Shown here: positions 10,997 to 23,020 of the stretch, one piece after another
How the letters are laid out: the number at the start of each line of letters is the position of its first letter
How positions within the stretch are numbered: the first letter of the stretch is position 1
Assembly: GCF_963422355.1 (NCBI RefSeq)
Contig: NC_085101.1
Span: 2,579,701-2,643,700 of the forward strand
Source: Corticium candelabrum
Lineage: Eukaryota; Porifera; Homoscleromorpha; Homosclerophorida; Plakinidae
Direction: 5' to 3'
DNA: 64,000 bases
Notes under the pieces: generated by a model
The model's input: only the letters and a program-made list of their open reading frames with translations
What the model was told of the DNA's origin: nothing
The model's database searches: none
Program-made: the position numbers and the translations under genes

Positions 10997-11960
10997 GAAA
11001 GTATCTAAAAATGCGTTTGATGCTTGGAGAGGCAGAGGGGGTGTAGCCAGGTCACGTACAGTTTGTATAGAGAACCGTTTACTGTCACTAATTAGCCGTG
11101 GTGTAAGTGCTTTTACCGTTTAGTAGCAGTCAGACAGAATTCTGATTCATAGTTATATCCCGTACAATTGTCGTTTCTAGAGCCCGCTGATTTTTGGATT
11201 AACGATTGGGTGAAACCATTTCGACTTGGACGTTGCTGCCGTTGCGAGGAACAGGTGTATCGAACTTGGCATCTATTCGACACGTGTCCAGTTTCAAAAA
11301 ATCCCGTTGATTGGATTATTGATCCCGTTGAAGCCATTTCGACAGTCCCGTTGCGGAGAACAGGTGTATCGAACCTGGCATCTATAATTTCGACGTGAAT
11401 CCCGTAACGTGCAAGTCACGTGCACTACTTACCCGGATAATCCGTTCCCCGTATATAACGAATGCCGACTCTCGTCATTTCGACAGTCCCGCTGAACGTC
11501 GTCTGTTCGAAGACGTTGCTGGCGTTTCGAGGAACAGGTGCATCAAACACGGCAGCTCTTCGACGGTCGTAGACTGGCAAACGACTGTGGGCGTATTTTT
11601 TCAAGACCCGGATATCAGCAAAATATCTTCCGTCTGCCAGCGTCGCCCGCAATAAACGGCGCGTACCGTTCGACGTCGGGAACGGGCAGTCTAAATTCGG
11701 CGGAGATACGACGCGCCGTTCCGGAGATATTCGCGCGCGAGCGGAAGCGAGCGCGATCGACGGGAAACGTCGTCGTCGTGGGAGAAGTCAGGAAGACGAC
11801 CGCGGTCTGACTTTCGACCTGAATGAATTCGGCGTGCGCGAGAGAAATTCGGCCGAGATCGGACTCGCCGTCTTCGAGAGACGCTCGTACGTACGGACAC
11901 ACAGAGAGACAGACAGACAGACAGACACACAGACACCTCTCCTTTATATATATATATATA

Positions 11961-12478
11961 CTAGTATACATTGCCCGTCCTTCGTACGGGCAAAATACTG
12001 TAGTGTAAAGATAGGTCAGTGGACACGTCACGTGCAATCTTTGTTGCGAGGTCCAGGATGTGCTTAATGAATTCGAATCTTGCTCTTCGCGTTTGTTTCG
12101 ATCGAAATCGACACACTCCCCGTGTAGCGCTTGCTGAAGAGAACGTATAGGTTGGATTTGGTGCAAATGCAATCAGAATTTGGAGAGAAACGAAAGCGCT
12201 AGAAGAGTAAGTTTCGTCGGCAAGAGATATTCGATCGCTTGAAGCTTTGCGGAGGACGGCGATGCATACAGTCTACACAGGACTGGTGTGGGCGTGTGTT
12301 CGAATGAACTGGGATGTGTAGCATTTGAGTCATCGCGAAATTTTAGGCGGGGGTCGACCCCTCGAGAGGGGACCCGGTGCAAATGTTTTCAATTTTTACG
12401 CAAATCTTTCTCTGTGCGTGCCGAGTGTGCGTGTTGATTTCGGTTGCGAACGGACCAAAGACGTGGCTGCCAAACGCG

Positions 12479-12524
<46 letters not shown>

Positions 12525-12548
12525 ATTTGAGCTTTATCTACATACTAG
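11961..12548 (-). mobile_element. Helitron-like non-autonomous unit 1
   Basis: Read on the minus strand, the unit ends with the hairpin GCCCGTACGAAGGACGGGC, about 10 nt and then CTAG followed by T, which is the typical Helitron 3' end (hairpin, CTRR, insertion before T). The unit holds a (CA)n tract near its 5' end and no protein. It is about 80-90% similar to the next unit and joined to it head to tail; the two share the TACTAGTA junction at about 12545. Confidence 0.55.
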
Positions 12549-13120
12549 TATCCATGGCCCGTCCTTCGTACGGGCAAGATACTGTAGTGTAAAGATAGGT
12601 TTGTGGACACGTCACGTGCAATCTTTGTTGCGATGTCCCGGATGTACTGAATGAATTCGAATCTTGCTCTTCGCGCTTGTTTCGATCGAAATCGACACAC
12701 TCCCCGTGTAGCGCTTGCTGAAGAGAAAGTGTAGGCTGGATTCGGTGCAAATGCGATCAGAATTTGGAGAGAAACGAAAGCGCTAGAACAGTAAGTTTCG
12801 TCGGCAAGAGATATTCGATTGCTCGAAGCTTTGCGAAGGACGACGATGCATACGGTCTACACAGGACTGGTGTGGGCGTGTGTTCGAATGAACTGGAATG
12901 TGTAGCGTTTGCGTCATCGACAAATTTTACGCCGGGGTCGACCCCTCGAGAGGGGACCCTGTGCAAATTTTTTTTATTTTTTACTCAAAGCTTCCCCTAT
13001 GCGAGCCGAGTGTGGGTGCCGATTTCGGTTGCCAACGGACAAAAGACGTGACCGCCAAACGCGAACACACACACAGACAGACAGACAGACAGACAGACAA
13101 TTTGAGCTTTATATATTAGA
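12545..13120 (-). mobile_element. Helitron-like non-autonomous unit 2
   Basis: Same family as unit 1. Minus-strand 5' end is TCTAATATATAAAG preceded by A (13121), and the 3' end is CTAG followed by T, as expected for A|T insertion. A (GACA) tract replaces the (CA)n tract of unit 1 near the 5' end. No helicase frame is present, so movement would need a partner element. Confidence 0.55.
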
Positions 13121-13133
13121 TATAAAGGAGAGG

Positions 13134-13172
<39 letters not shown>

Positions 13173-13909
13173 GTGTCCGTCCGTACGAGTGTTTCTCAAA
13201 GACGGCGAGTCCGATCTCGGCCGAATTTGGCTCGCGCACGCCGAATTCATTAATCTCGAAAGTTAGACCGTGATCGTCTTCCTGACTTCTCCCACGACGA
13301 TGCCATTTCCCGCCGATCGCGCTCGCTTCTGCTCGCGCGCGAATATCTCCGGAACGGCGCATCGTATGTCCGCCGAATTTAGACTGCCCGTTCCCGACGT
13401 CGGACGTTACGCGCCGAGCGTGTCGTTTATTGTGGGCGACGCTGGCAAACGGAAGATATTTTTTCTGATATCTGGGTCTTGAAAAAATACGCCCACAGTC
13501 GTTTGCCAGTCTACGACCGTCGAAGAGCTGCCGTGTTTGATGCACCTGTTCCTCGAAACGCCAGCAACGTCTTCGAACAGACAACGTTCAGCGGGACTGT
13601 CGAAATGATGAGAGTCGGCATTCGTTATATACGGGGAACGGATTATCCGGGTAAGTAGTGCACGTGACTCGCACGTTACGGGATTCACGTCGAAATTATA
13701 GATGCCAGGTTCGATACACCTGTTCTCCGCAACGGGACTGTCGAAATGGCTTCAACGGGATCAATAATCCAATCAACGGGATTTTTTGAAACTGGACACG
13801 TGTCGAATAGATGCCAAGTTCGATACACCTGTTCCTCGCAACGGCAGCAACGTCCAAGTCGAAATGGTTTCACCCAATCGCTAATCCAAAAATCAGCGGG
13901 ATTATTGTG

Positions 13910-14270
13910 ATTGAAATTGGACATTTTGACCCACAATAGTGCTAATTGGTTTAGAATTGATTCTAATCAGGTGGTTGTTGCAATTTATGATTATTGTTAC
14001 AACTTAGTTAAAAGCCGATTAAGTTTGCATTACAACTTATCAAAGCATATTTAATGCAAACAATATTCCAACCTTTGAAAACAAACTAACTGATCAATTT
14101 ATGCTCATATCAGCACTTTTTTCCATTCTGTAGGCCAGAACATGATGAAAATCAACAAAAATCTGTATATAGCAGCTACTGCATGCTATGTCTGTTTAGA
14201 ATTTACATCTTGGTTGTGCTTACTACAATGTGGCAAAAAGCAACTTTTACCTGGTCACGTGTTGTGACGG
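13910..14270. other. AT-rich spacer, no gene seen
   Basis: No coding or repeat pattern recognised between the inverted-repeat composite and the tyrosinase-flank repeat. Confidence 0.35.
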
Positions 14271-14880
14271 TGTTGTGGGATTAGACTAGTTAGATGAACA
14301 GGAACTATACAACGTTAGGCAAAAATTAGATAGGCTTATGACCTCACCAGGCCACTGGCAGTCGTTTGCAAAGATGACAGATCATTACATTAAGCTCTGT
14401 AGTTTATATTTGTCTTGCAACCTGCCAAACTTTGAGATTGCGGAAGTTTCAAATTTGGTAATAATGAAAGTCGATTGCATAACATCAAAACCACGCCCCA
14501 TTTTTTAAATAATTGAAGTATTTAAGGCTGAACAGGTGGAGCACGTTTTCACAAGTATTCTCTGTGTCTATACTTATCAAACCGAGCACTATATCTGATC
14601 TTTAGTTTGTTGCCCATAGCGCATTGCACTGATGAAGTGTGCATGAGTAAGGGCTGTGACAGCGGAAGTGCTAGATGACGATATCTATTAAATCTCTAAT
14701 TGATTGACCGCATTGTATTACTATGATATAATGTACAGTTCAACTGGTAGACATGATTTAGTCAGAAAGACTCCACAGCTGCAGCAGAATCAGGCTGTGA
14801 GTTGGGAACTGTGAGTTGGGAAGAAATGTTGTTGCTGTTTATGCCTTTGCTTGCATGTATTTGCTCTAACAATTTGAGTT
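14270..14880. repeat. Duplicated tyrosinase-flank repeat, left copy
   Basis: Aligns in the same order with about 20230-21410: GATTAGACTAGTT, CACCAGGCCACT, CGGAAGTTTCAA, AAAACCACGCCC-like, CTTATCAAACC, TGACCGCATTGTATT, then CTGTGAGTTG and TTATGCCTT. It lies downstream of tyrosinase gene 1, while the right copy lies upstream, so it may be the old promoter flank of a lost neighbouring tyrosinase copy. Confidence 0.55.
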
Positions 14881-15820
14881 TGTGCAGTCGCCTTGCCCTA
14901 CACTCTATTCTATTTCGTCTGCCGTGACTAACAGTCGGACAGTCGGCTTGAAAAATCCACGCAGTCATAACTCGATCTATAAAATATAATGTATTTAAAA
15001 TGGGCATTTATATAGTTTTTCTTTCCAGCAGTTCTAAGTATACATAAAAATCGTCCACTTGGCTTTGTTTGAAGACGCAAACTTGCAATGCCATTACCTG
15101 CAGTTACACAGAACACTTGACCAGAAACATCGATACAAACAGCCGGCTTTCATTGCAAGACTCGAGTTGTATCAATCCTTTGTTCTATTCAGTTTTGGTA
15201 AACTTTTGTAATCACTGGTGCAGAAAATAGAAGCGAGAACTGAGACGAAGTCATAATCGAATCCTTTTTCAGTTGTCTAGATAGAGGATGCCCTACGGGC
15301 GAAGTCCAAGATTTCCGTTTTCACAATTCTGGAAGACCGAACGAACATTATGATTAGTAGGTATTTTCTTGTTTTTTTGTCTCGCTCGCTGTATTTAGTA
15401 TTCTATAGGAATTCGCTCACCAAGGCCACAGGTAGTGTCGCGTACTCTACCAATTAATAGTCCATGGTTTCTCCAATCATTGCTAAATGTTTAGAGTAAT
15501 GTTGATAAATAGAAACTAGATTATAAAGTGAAGCAAAACAAGCATGCAAAATCTTTACGTTTGCCAGATGGATGGATACTCGAGGCTAGATTTGCGCATG
15601 CCGCACATTTAAACAAGTCCTATAAACACCAATGCCAAATGCTTTTATAATTGCATTCAAAAGAATTTGCAGAATTGCAGGAAGCAACATTTAACTCAAC
15701 AAACTACATGAACATAAAAGTAGCAGACAGTTGCGCATGCGCGGTAAACAAACATTTTAACTGACAGCATCAGCTCCAACTCTATGACTAGCTTTAGTCA
15801 GCTGTCTTCACCTTGCGACG
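14881..15820. other. 3' flank of tyrosinase gene 1
   Basis: No independent gene seen. The part at 15640-15700 (TTCAAAAGAATTTGCAGAATT) resembles 42185-42215 downstream of tyrosinase gene 2, so it is probably shared 3' untranslated or flanking sequence. Confidence 0.4.
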
Positions 15821-15821
15821 T

Positions 15822-18800
15822 TTAAGCAAAAGACTGAACAATTACAGCGACAACAGCAACGATAAATGTTTGTGTCAGACTTGGAAAAGTCACTGCAAGA
15901 AAATGCCAACTCTGTAGTAAGTGAAGAGCAAAACGGTCTAAAGATAACTTACGGTGTATAGCCGCAGACGGAACCGTGGTATTGTCATATGCGTATCCGA
16001 GAGCTGAAGCTGTCTTGAAGATGTCTTCATGCGTCACAAAAGGAATAATTGGTACTATCCAATCATTCTTGGCATGCCCCGGATGAACTTTCTTGCTGCT
16101 ATCTGGTATGAATTTGGTTTTCTTAGTCTTTTTCAACCATATTTCAAAGATGCGATCGACGTTGGCGTGATGGAGCAAGAAAATCGGATCATTAGGAGCA
16201 GGTGAAACATCGGCCATAGTCCCGCCCATGTAAATATGAACTCTGTTGTGAAACTCGTGGTACTTTGCATTTCCTGGTTTATCAAGTGTAGTTGTATTAA
16301 CCCAGCCTTCCAGAGAGTTTCTAAAGCTGTCGGTTCCTTTGGACGTTTTGTCCCACGGATCTGAATCAAGCCATTTTACGCAGTCTATCGTTCTGTTTTG
16401 TTCGGCTGCAGTTGGGAGCGCTCTGGAGTCCAAAAGATCTTTCCTACAGCCGAGACACCGCGTAATATATGATCCTACTTCAGGCTTAGATGGATCGCAC
16501 TCAGAAGCTATCCTCGGTCCAGCGTCTTTGTTATCAGTGCAGACCGTTTGCCATTGGGATGATTTGAAGTTAACGATTGCGTTGAAGGAGGGATCTGGGG
16601 TTTTAGCAGACTTATCTCCGTTGTTAGCAATGAAGCTCCGCCCCATTCGCGACTGTGCACCATTATTAAAAAGTTGATTCACTGTGCTCGTGTCAGTCCA
16701 GTCCCAGTAAGGAATTGCGAAGTTATCTGGCGCAGCACTCAATTTTCGCAATTCTCTTTCGACGAAAAGTAGCCAGGCTCGGTGCCAAGTCAGAAACCCG
16801 GATTGCTCATGAGCAAAATCACATTGCACGAGCTTATTGGACTTATTGCCTTTCGTTGCATAATAGTGCATCCAAACTATCAGATTGTATACTGTAACAG
16901 GCTTAACAAAAGAAACGGTACCGGTAAGTCGAGGATTTGTATCTTCAGTTGTCGTTGCAGTTCCCTTGTAAACAAGGTAGTTGCTGGGTGTCATTTTTGC
17001 TTGATTGATAACATTCCAGAACGTAATCCATTCTGCATCGGTCATTCCTAGTGCGTTTCTACGAACAATCGCGTGAGTACCACTTCGAGCAACGCAGTTC
17101 CCTTTTTCGTTTTTTCTGTATCCTTCAGCGCAATCTGTACACCCAGGACCATCCCATGCTTTTGTACACTTGCAGTACCTTCTTATACCGAATGAATATG
17201 GCCATCCTATACGCGGGTCTAAACATGACATAAACATTGTCGAACAACACTAAAATATTTGTTGGAGCTTCAATTATTGTGAGCTGAAAAAAACGCTTAA
17301 AAATTTAGCACATTAGCAATGTACAAGAAATGTAAATATCACTGCAGACGAGCACATCCGCATTGCTAATTTTAGACAATAGACATATAACAAGATCTTG
17401 TTTACTATTACCGTTTGGTTCGCAAGCTGAGGATTTCCTCCTGTTGAACTGTTGACTATAAACTTTCATGTCCAGGTCAACACATACGCCTTTACCTAAT
17501 TAAATTAGAAATGTTAGCAAATTTATAATTAAACGCATTTTATAGCATTGGTAATAATGTAGGTATAGTACTGTACAAGCATCGAGCAGAGGAATTGACA
17601 ACAATATTTTCTTGTTTGTTGCAGAGGTATTACAACGTGTAGCAAACGTACTTATCCTTACATGCACTGGTGACCAAACGTTGTAGGTTCGCATGACAGT
17701 GTCTAGATATTTAGGCATCAACTTCACATGTTTAGCAACGTCTCAGCCTGCTCTTTAATTGTGCTTACAACGATGCGTACAAAGCAAGAAAATTCTAGAG
17801 ATAACAATCCCATGATCTTGAATTACATTAGAGAAATTGAATTTGACAGGAAGTACAACTGTAAACGAATATAAACAGGCTAAACAGACATGCCTATGAT
17901 CAAACCAGACCACTGCAAGTCTTTGCAGAAATGAAACTTTGAGATTAGGTTCTGCAATTTCTATACTTGCCTTGCAACTTGCTAAACTTTGCTAATCCGG
18001 AAGTTTCAAGATTTGAAAATAGTGCATACATTTGGTAATTACCAAAACTTGCACAACTAACATAAATTAGTACAAAAATTAGTATCAATTGTTAAGTTTT
18101 CTCACTGGCCCTTCTCTGCAACAGTTGCACCAGAAATTCCGAAGACTTCAACTCAAATTGTGGAAAGTTTAGAAGTTGAGTGTGCTGTTGTAGGAACGTC
18201 AGTTTGGACACCAGCACCACGCCGTTCCACAAGGCTAAAGAAGGAGTCCGAGAGCATTGCTTGGTAAGAGGGGAGGCTGTAGAGTTTAATGGAGTATAGT
18301 GCCCATGCATGCTGTTAGCCGTTGAACGATCCAGGAACCTTGAGTGGTGTTGGCAGTAGTAGAGTTGCTTTATCTTTGCAAATACATATCAATAGCAATT
18401 CTCTTAATCTGGACTTGTATTTAAACAAATTCAATAAGCAGGAAGTACTACTGTAGAATAGCTAAACGGATCTGGTTATTACTAAACCAGGCCACTTTTT
18501 GCAAAAATGACAGCTAATTGAGATTTAAGGCTCTAGTTGCTTTACAACTAGCTACACTTTACCACTGCGGAAGTTTCAAGTTTTATTAATAATGAAAGTG
18601 ATCTGCATAACATCAAAACCCCGCCCAAAAAATTCTGGAATTGGAATAACGTTGAACGATATTTGAAACATAATGGACACAAAATTCAGTTTGAATATCC
18701 ATCCCGAAACAATGCATGGCATTATCATTTACCTATGCGATCTATTTAGTACACTGGCTAACACATATAGAATCCAGAAGTATACTTTTTCTAGATTACA

Positions 18801-19243
18801 TGCACACTGCACAATAATTAACTATAGTCTCTTCGTAAGTTGAGCTATGTACGGAAGAGGCTGACCAGAGTCGTCATCTGCAATCTGGAAACTAACTTCA
18901 CTTTGTCTCTGGTTTGTGCAGCAAGCTGCAACTGCCTTACCGTTAATGCCCAGCGCTTGCAGGCCACGTTTAACGCTGGATTGCTCTTAGAGCTCATATG
19001 CGTACATGCACATGTTTTTAAAAACGTGTACTTTATTCATGCACTAGTGTTGGCATGAACTTTACCTGAACCGCCGCATTTTGTAGCGCTATCTGTAGGT
19101 ACTTCTAGTGGACAACATTCCGTCCGCACTGAGTTGAGTTGGGCATTAAGGCATTCCATGGGAAACTGGCATTGTCCACGAGGGAGCAAGAAAGCAAGCA
19201 AAACCAAGAGAGACAGAAAAACGAGAGCTCCAACCGAAGGCAT
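15822..19243 (-). CDS. Tyrosinase-family copper oxidase, gene 1 (4 coding exons)
   Basis: Exons on the minus strand: 19066-19243, 17412-17495, 15953-17218, 15822-15892, all with GT-AG junctions in phase 1, giving 532 residues. Residues 1-25 are a signal peptide (VFLSLLVLLAFLLP), followed by a cysteine-rich region (ECC, KCGG, GKGVCV, YCKC, GPGCTDC) like the EGF-like N-terminus of vertebrate tyrosinase. Copper A ligands are likely His 205, 224 (FAHEQSG) and 233 (WHRAWL); copper B ligands His 411, 415 (HNRVH) and 438 (LHHANVDR). The last exon adds a hydrophobic tail (TFIVAVVAVIV) that suggests membrane anchoring. Such enzymes oxidise phenols to quinones (melanin, sclerotisation). I infer secretion or surface display. 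The start ATG aligns with gene 2. All key residues are present, so it should be active. Confidence 0.9.
17890..18620. repeat. Two copies of a CGGAAGTTTCAA repeat inside intron 1
   Basis: Copies at about 17890-18020 and 18485-18620 lie in the first intron of tyrosinase gene 1. Both carry CCAG(G/A)CCACT, a CTTGC/TTTAC-rich stretch, CGGAAGTTTCAAG and, in the second, CATCAAAACCCCGCCC. They match the copies at 14340-14520 and 20300-20450. Confidence 0.55.
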
Positions 19244-19309
19244 ACAGCTGGTTGGAAAAAATGAGGTAAACAGGTTAAGCGCTAGACTATGTAAGGGAGG
19301 GAAGACCAC

Positions 19310-20230
19310 AACACCATTCCTATTGGATGTTGGTCACGTGAGCGATGTTATCATTCGTCTATCGATTTGAGCACCTACACTTATCACTTAATTAACTCAG
19401 AAAGCTATTCGCCTGCTCTGATAACAAATAGGTATCTAACAGCAATTGAGTAAAGGTTAGTACCAAACTTCTACATTAAACAAAATGTTAGAAGAGCAGG
19501 ACACTTCATAGGCCTTAGAAATTTTGAAATAATTGCCTTTTTATATTTGTATTTTCTCTCATTTTAGTTTTATTTTGGATATCACATTAGCTTGTTAGAG
19601 CGTGGAAGAATTTTGTCTGGATTTGATAACGTTTATTTTTCAAATACAACAAGACATTAGAATTGATACAATTTGAAATGATGTCAAATTATTACATTAA
19701 TTAGCATAGTGTAACAGAAAGTAACAGTCTTGATTGATAAGCTGTTCCCAATAGATAAAATTTTCTATTACCAAAATTTGAAAAACTAGCAGAAAATTGG
19801 AATTTCTTAAAAATTATTATTAATAAATGTATTAATAAATTTATTATTCATAAATTTATTAATAAATTTATTATAAATTTGCAGTTACTTATTGTAGCAA
19901 TGCGTGATAGTATAGGAAGTCATCTGCTTACTACTGAAACCACCTCGTAAAATAATGATATATGCAGTTGTAGTTTGGTTTATAGATGATCAAGCTAGCG
20001 TAATTCACAGGTTCAAAGTGTATACGTTTGCCTTGCTTACGCCCACGTGAAACAAGTGACAATAATTTTAGATCTAAATGCCTTAGTACACGTTTTAAGT
20101 GTTACGTCTGTGCATGTAGATATATACAGGCGTCAATTTAAAAAGTTTAAATTTATTTCTTGATTGCGTTCAATGTACAGTAATGCGCCAAAATTTTAGA
20201 GAATTCAAAGCGTCACGTCTCGTTACCTTG
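19310..20230. other. 5' flank of tyrosinase gene 1, no gene seen
   Basis: AT-rich sequence upstream of the start codon. TTAATTAACTCAGAAAGC at about 19388 resembles AATTAATTACGCAAAGC upstream of gene 2 at about 45183, the only promoter-like similarity I noticed. No TATA element can be assigned with confidence. Confidence 0.35.
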
Positions 20231-21415
20231 TCCTAGGATTAGACTAGTTGTAAGGACAGCAACTTGTACCGTAGGCTAAATGGACATTGTTAAAACCACA
20301 CCAGGCCACTAGCAGTCTTCATAGAGAAACGAAAGATTGTGACATTGAGTTTATATTTATCTTGCAAGTTACTAAACTTTGATATTCCGGAAGTTTCAAG
20401 ATTTGATAATAATAATGAAAGTCATTTGCATAGAATCGAAAAGCACGCCCAATATTTAAATATATCTAAACAATTAGAATATAGAATTTGAACCACGGTT
20501 AACACTGAAAATCTAGAGCATCTTAAATACAAGCAACGGTGTTACTATTCTGGGTTTCTATGTGTACTTATCAAACCTGGGCAATATCCACATGCCTAGC
20601 GGTCCATCTATTTCACACATCTCTACTCTCACCAAAATCAACTATCTCTCAGATGAAGGCTGTCACTTTATGACACAACCCTTTGCAACCGTTTACTGCA
20701 GAAATTTACCGTAACGAAGAAATAAAGCATTGAAATTACCTGCGTAGGCGTGTTTAGTACCCGTAGGTGGCGTTTGCGTGCCTCTCATTGTTGGTTAGCA
20801 AGGAAGACCGATATCTGTGCACATTTCAAGGTAAGGATTGTGAGACCTATGGTGTCAAGTTGTGATTTCTTAACTAAAGCAAACTGGGACCCGACAGTTA
20901 TCACGCAAGTATTGACTGTGGCAATACAACCTCAGAAGGAGACCCTTCTTGGATTAACTCATAAATCATGTCTCGTTGAATTTTGGATGCGTTAGGAGCA
21001 CTTGGTTTGGTTAAACCTAAAGTAGTTGCTTCGAGAGAGTAAGACTTTGTGTACATACGGGCAATCGTCTGAACAACTCGTTGCCGATGCTCTGCTTCTG
21101 TGACTGTCTGGACCGTAAGTATCCTGCAGGAAGATACCAGGCCTTGTATCTTTCTTTCAACAAGTTTTAGTAGTTGGTGAGAGTTCTCCTTTAAGAGTGT
21201 GCACTGGTATATGAGTGCTAAGCGAAAGCAGCGGTGTCATATAGCGAGACCCATTTAATCTCGAAGTGACCACATTGTATTGCACTGATACCTTACTGTA
21301 CACTTGCATAATCTGAAAGATTCCACAGTTGCATGTAGCGGAGTCTGACTGTGAGTTGAGGAAAAAGTTTCACGTTGCTGATTATGCCTTAGCTTGCTTT
21401 GTCCATGACGAGTTC
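20230..21415. repeat. Duplicated tyrosinase-flank repeat, right copy
   Basis: Colinear with 14270-14880 but longer, with an extra segment at about 20600-21190. Contains CACCAGGCCACT, CCGGAAGTTTCAAG, AGCACGCCC, CTTATCAAACC, TGACCACATTGTATT and CTGTGAGTTG in that order. No convincing coding exon was found in it. Confidence 0.5.
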
Positions 21416-21511
21416 AACGAAAGCTTGTGTCTAGATTGAAGAGATCAGGAGGTACTAGCAGCCTTGTTATGCATACACCCGTTTTCATTCTAATTAGATA
21501 AATCTGTCTTC

Positions 21512-21516
<5 letters not shown>

Positions 21517-21584
<68 letters not shown>

Positions 21585-21632
21585 CAGATGCACACATGCA
21601 GGCACGCACGCACGCACACACACACACACATC
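21517..21632. repeat. (CA)n microsatellite with GCACGCACG interruptions
   Basis: A CA tract of about 66 bp, then mixed CATGCA and ACGC units and a second short CA run. It adjoins the SINE-like copy that follows and may be that element's tail. Confidence 0.9.
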
Positions 21633-21639
21633 TAAAAAC

Positions 21640-21885
21640 TGAATTAAAAGTTAGGAGCTGCCAAATACTAATCACGCCCCAGGAGAACTCGGCCTGCGCT
21701 AGCACTCCTAGAGCCGAGCCAGGTGCTCACAGGAACACCGGCTTTTGAAGCCAACTGTGGTGTTATCAACCTAAGTCTCACCAGGACCCCAGTGGCTGAT
21801 GTCACGTCACAGGTGATGGCCGGTTAGTTCTCCAGTCAAAGACCAGGTACTAATTTATACTCCTGATTCGAGAGAGGCAATAGAC
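21640..21885 (-). mobile_element. SINE-like repeat, copy 1
   Basis: On the minus strand this matches 62655-62910: CAGGAGTATAAATTAGTACC, CTTTGACTGG, GCCACTGG and CGGCAGCTCCT(T)AAC-like sequence, in the same order, ending against a (TG)n tract. The 5' tRNA-like head seen in the copy at 62.5 kb is not recognisable here, so this copy is 5'-truncated or diverged. Confidence 0.5.
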
Positions 21886-22474
21886 CTTTGTACAGCTAGG
21901 GCGTGGCACTAACATCGTCATCGCCTACCGCCCGACGATTTGGTTCGCTTTTGATGCATTGGCGTTTGTTAACCGCGTGAGCCTAGAGCCAAGCAACAAT
22001 TTTTTAACTTTTACCGGTTCGTATAACGATGCATCGAATCAGGTAAGGCCTCATTAGGAATCGGGTCTTGTGTGTTTTGCGTGTTTTTTTGCAGTGATGA
22101 ACAACCTTTTCCTGATCTCTTTCGTGACTCTGCCGCGTCAATTTGAGTGATGATGTAACATTGAGACTTGACAGACGTCAAACGCGTGTACAAACGTGCG
22201 TAAGTATTTTGCGATGCGTATTTTGAGTGGTACGCACTCACCGAATGGTGTGGTTTGTACCTGCTGAATGCTTCATAGAAAGTGCATCGTTTAGGGAATG
22301 ATTGACGTGAAGACGCAGTCTTTAGACAATTTTGGTGGTACTGAATTGTAAGGAGAGAATGTATGATTTCATCTTGATGTAATGTCCTCAGTTATGGCTG
22401 TCGTATAAATGAACTAGTCACTCAGTGTTGCTGTACTGTGTTTTACCTTTTGGGGTGTGTAGTTGCCGTGCTAT

Positions 22475-23020
22475 CATGGTTATTTGCTGTGTTCCTGGAT
22501 GTACCAATGTGCTGAAATATTTGAAGTTTCACACGGAAATTTTTGTCACATTGATAAATTTTATTGCCATTCGAATGACGTTGACTGGTGGTTGCCAAGG
22601 GATACTGTCCGTCGAAGTCTACCACAGTCATTTAGAGAGGCCTTTTCGAAAAAGGCCCGCATCATTGATGCAACAGAACTATGTTACAGAATGTTATTCA
22701 ACGCTTGCAATCAACTTTCTTCTCCAGTTACGAACACCACCACACTGTGAAAGCATTGGTTGCACTATCGCCATGTGGTCATGTTATGTTTGTGTCACGA
22801 CTATTTACTGGGGCCCTATCAGTCAGGGAACTTACCCAAAGGGTTTGCTATTGGTGACATTCTCGTGGACGTTGGGGCTTCTCTTGTGCTACCTCCTATT
22901 CTAGAAGGAGGAGGTCAGTTTACTGAGGAGCACATCATTAAAATGCCGACAAGTGGCTTCTCTTAGAATCGAGCTAGAGGGGTGATCAGACGGATAAAGA
23001 ATTATAGAATTTTACAACGT
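22475..23020 (+). pseudogene. DDE_Tnp_4 transposase relic with THAP-like start
   Basis: The plus strand reads, over several frames, as a DDE_Tnp_4 (PIF/Harbinger or ISL2EU type) transposase. A THAP-like start MVICCVPGCTN (22476) is followed by WWLPRDTVRRSLPQSF, the catalytic-region segment ARIIDATE, NACNQLSS, then ALVALSPCGHVMFVSRLFTG, GDILVDVGASLVLPP and a final GVIRRIKNYRIL that matches the usual HVERAIxRIKxxRIL end. At least three frame changes and a stop interrupt it. These enzymes cut and paste DNA transposons; this one is inactive. Terminal repeats were not found. Confidence 0.65.

Larger units (their letters stand above)
11183..13900. mobile_element. 2.7-kb inverted-repeat composite
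   Basis: The left arm (11183-about 11940) and the right arm (about 13121-13900) are near-identical reverse complements of about 0.77 kb, differing by scattered substitutions and small indels. The arms meet the loop at a TATAAAGGAGAGGTGTCTG motif followed by a (TCTG) tract. In each arm three degenerate repeats of about 115 bp can be seen, sharing CATTTCGAC...GAACAGGTG. The loop holds two tandem Helitron-like units. The arms have open frames, but both strands are open, which reflects GC-rich CG-containing sequence rather than proven protein. Confidence 0.75.

Noticed and set aside
11615-12172. 185-codon minus-strand frame in the inverted repeat
   Set aside because: It crosses the boundary between two mobile elements and a simple repeat, and the arm is open on both strands, so it is not a gene.
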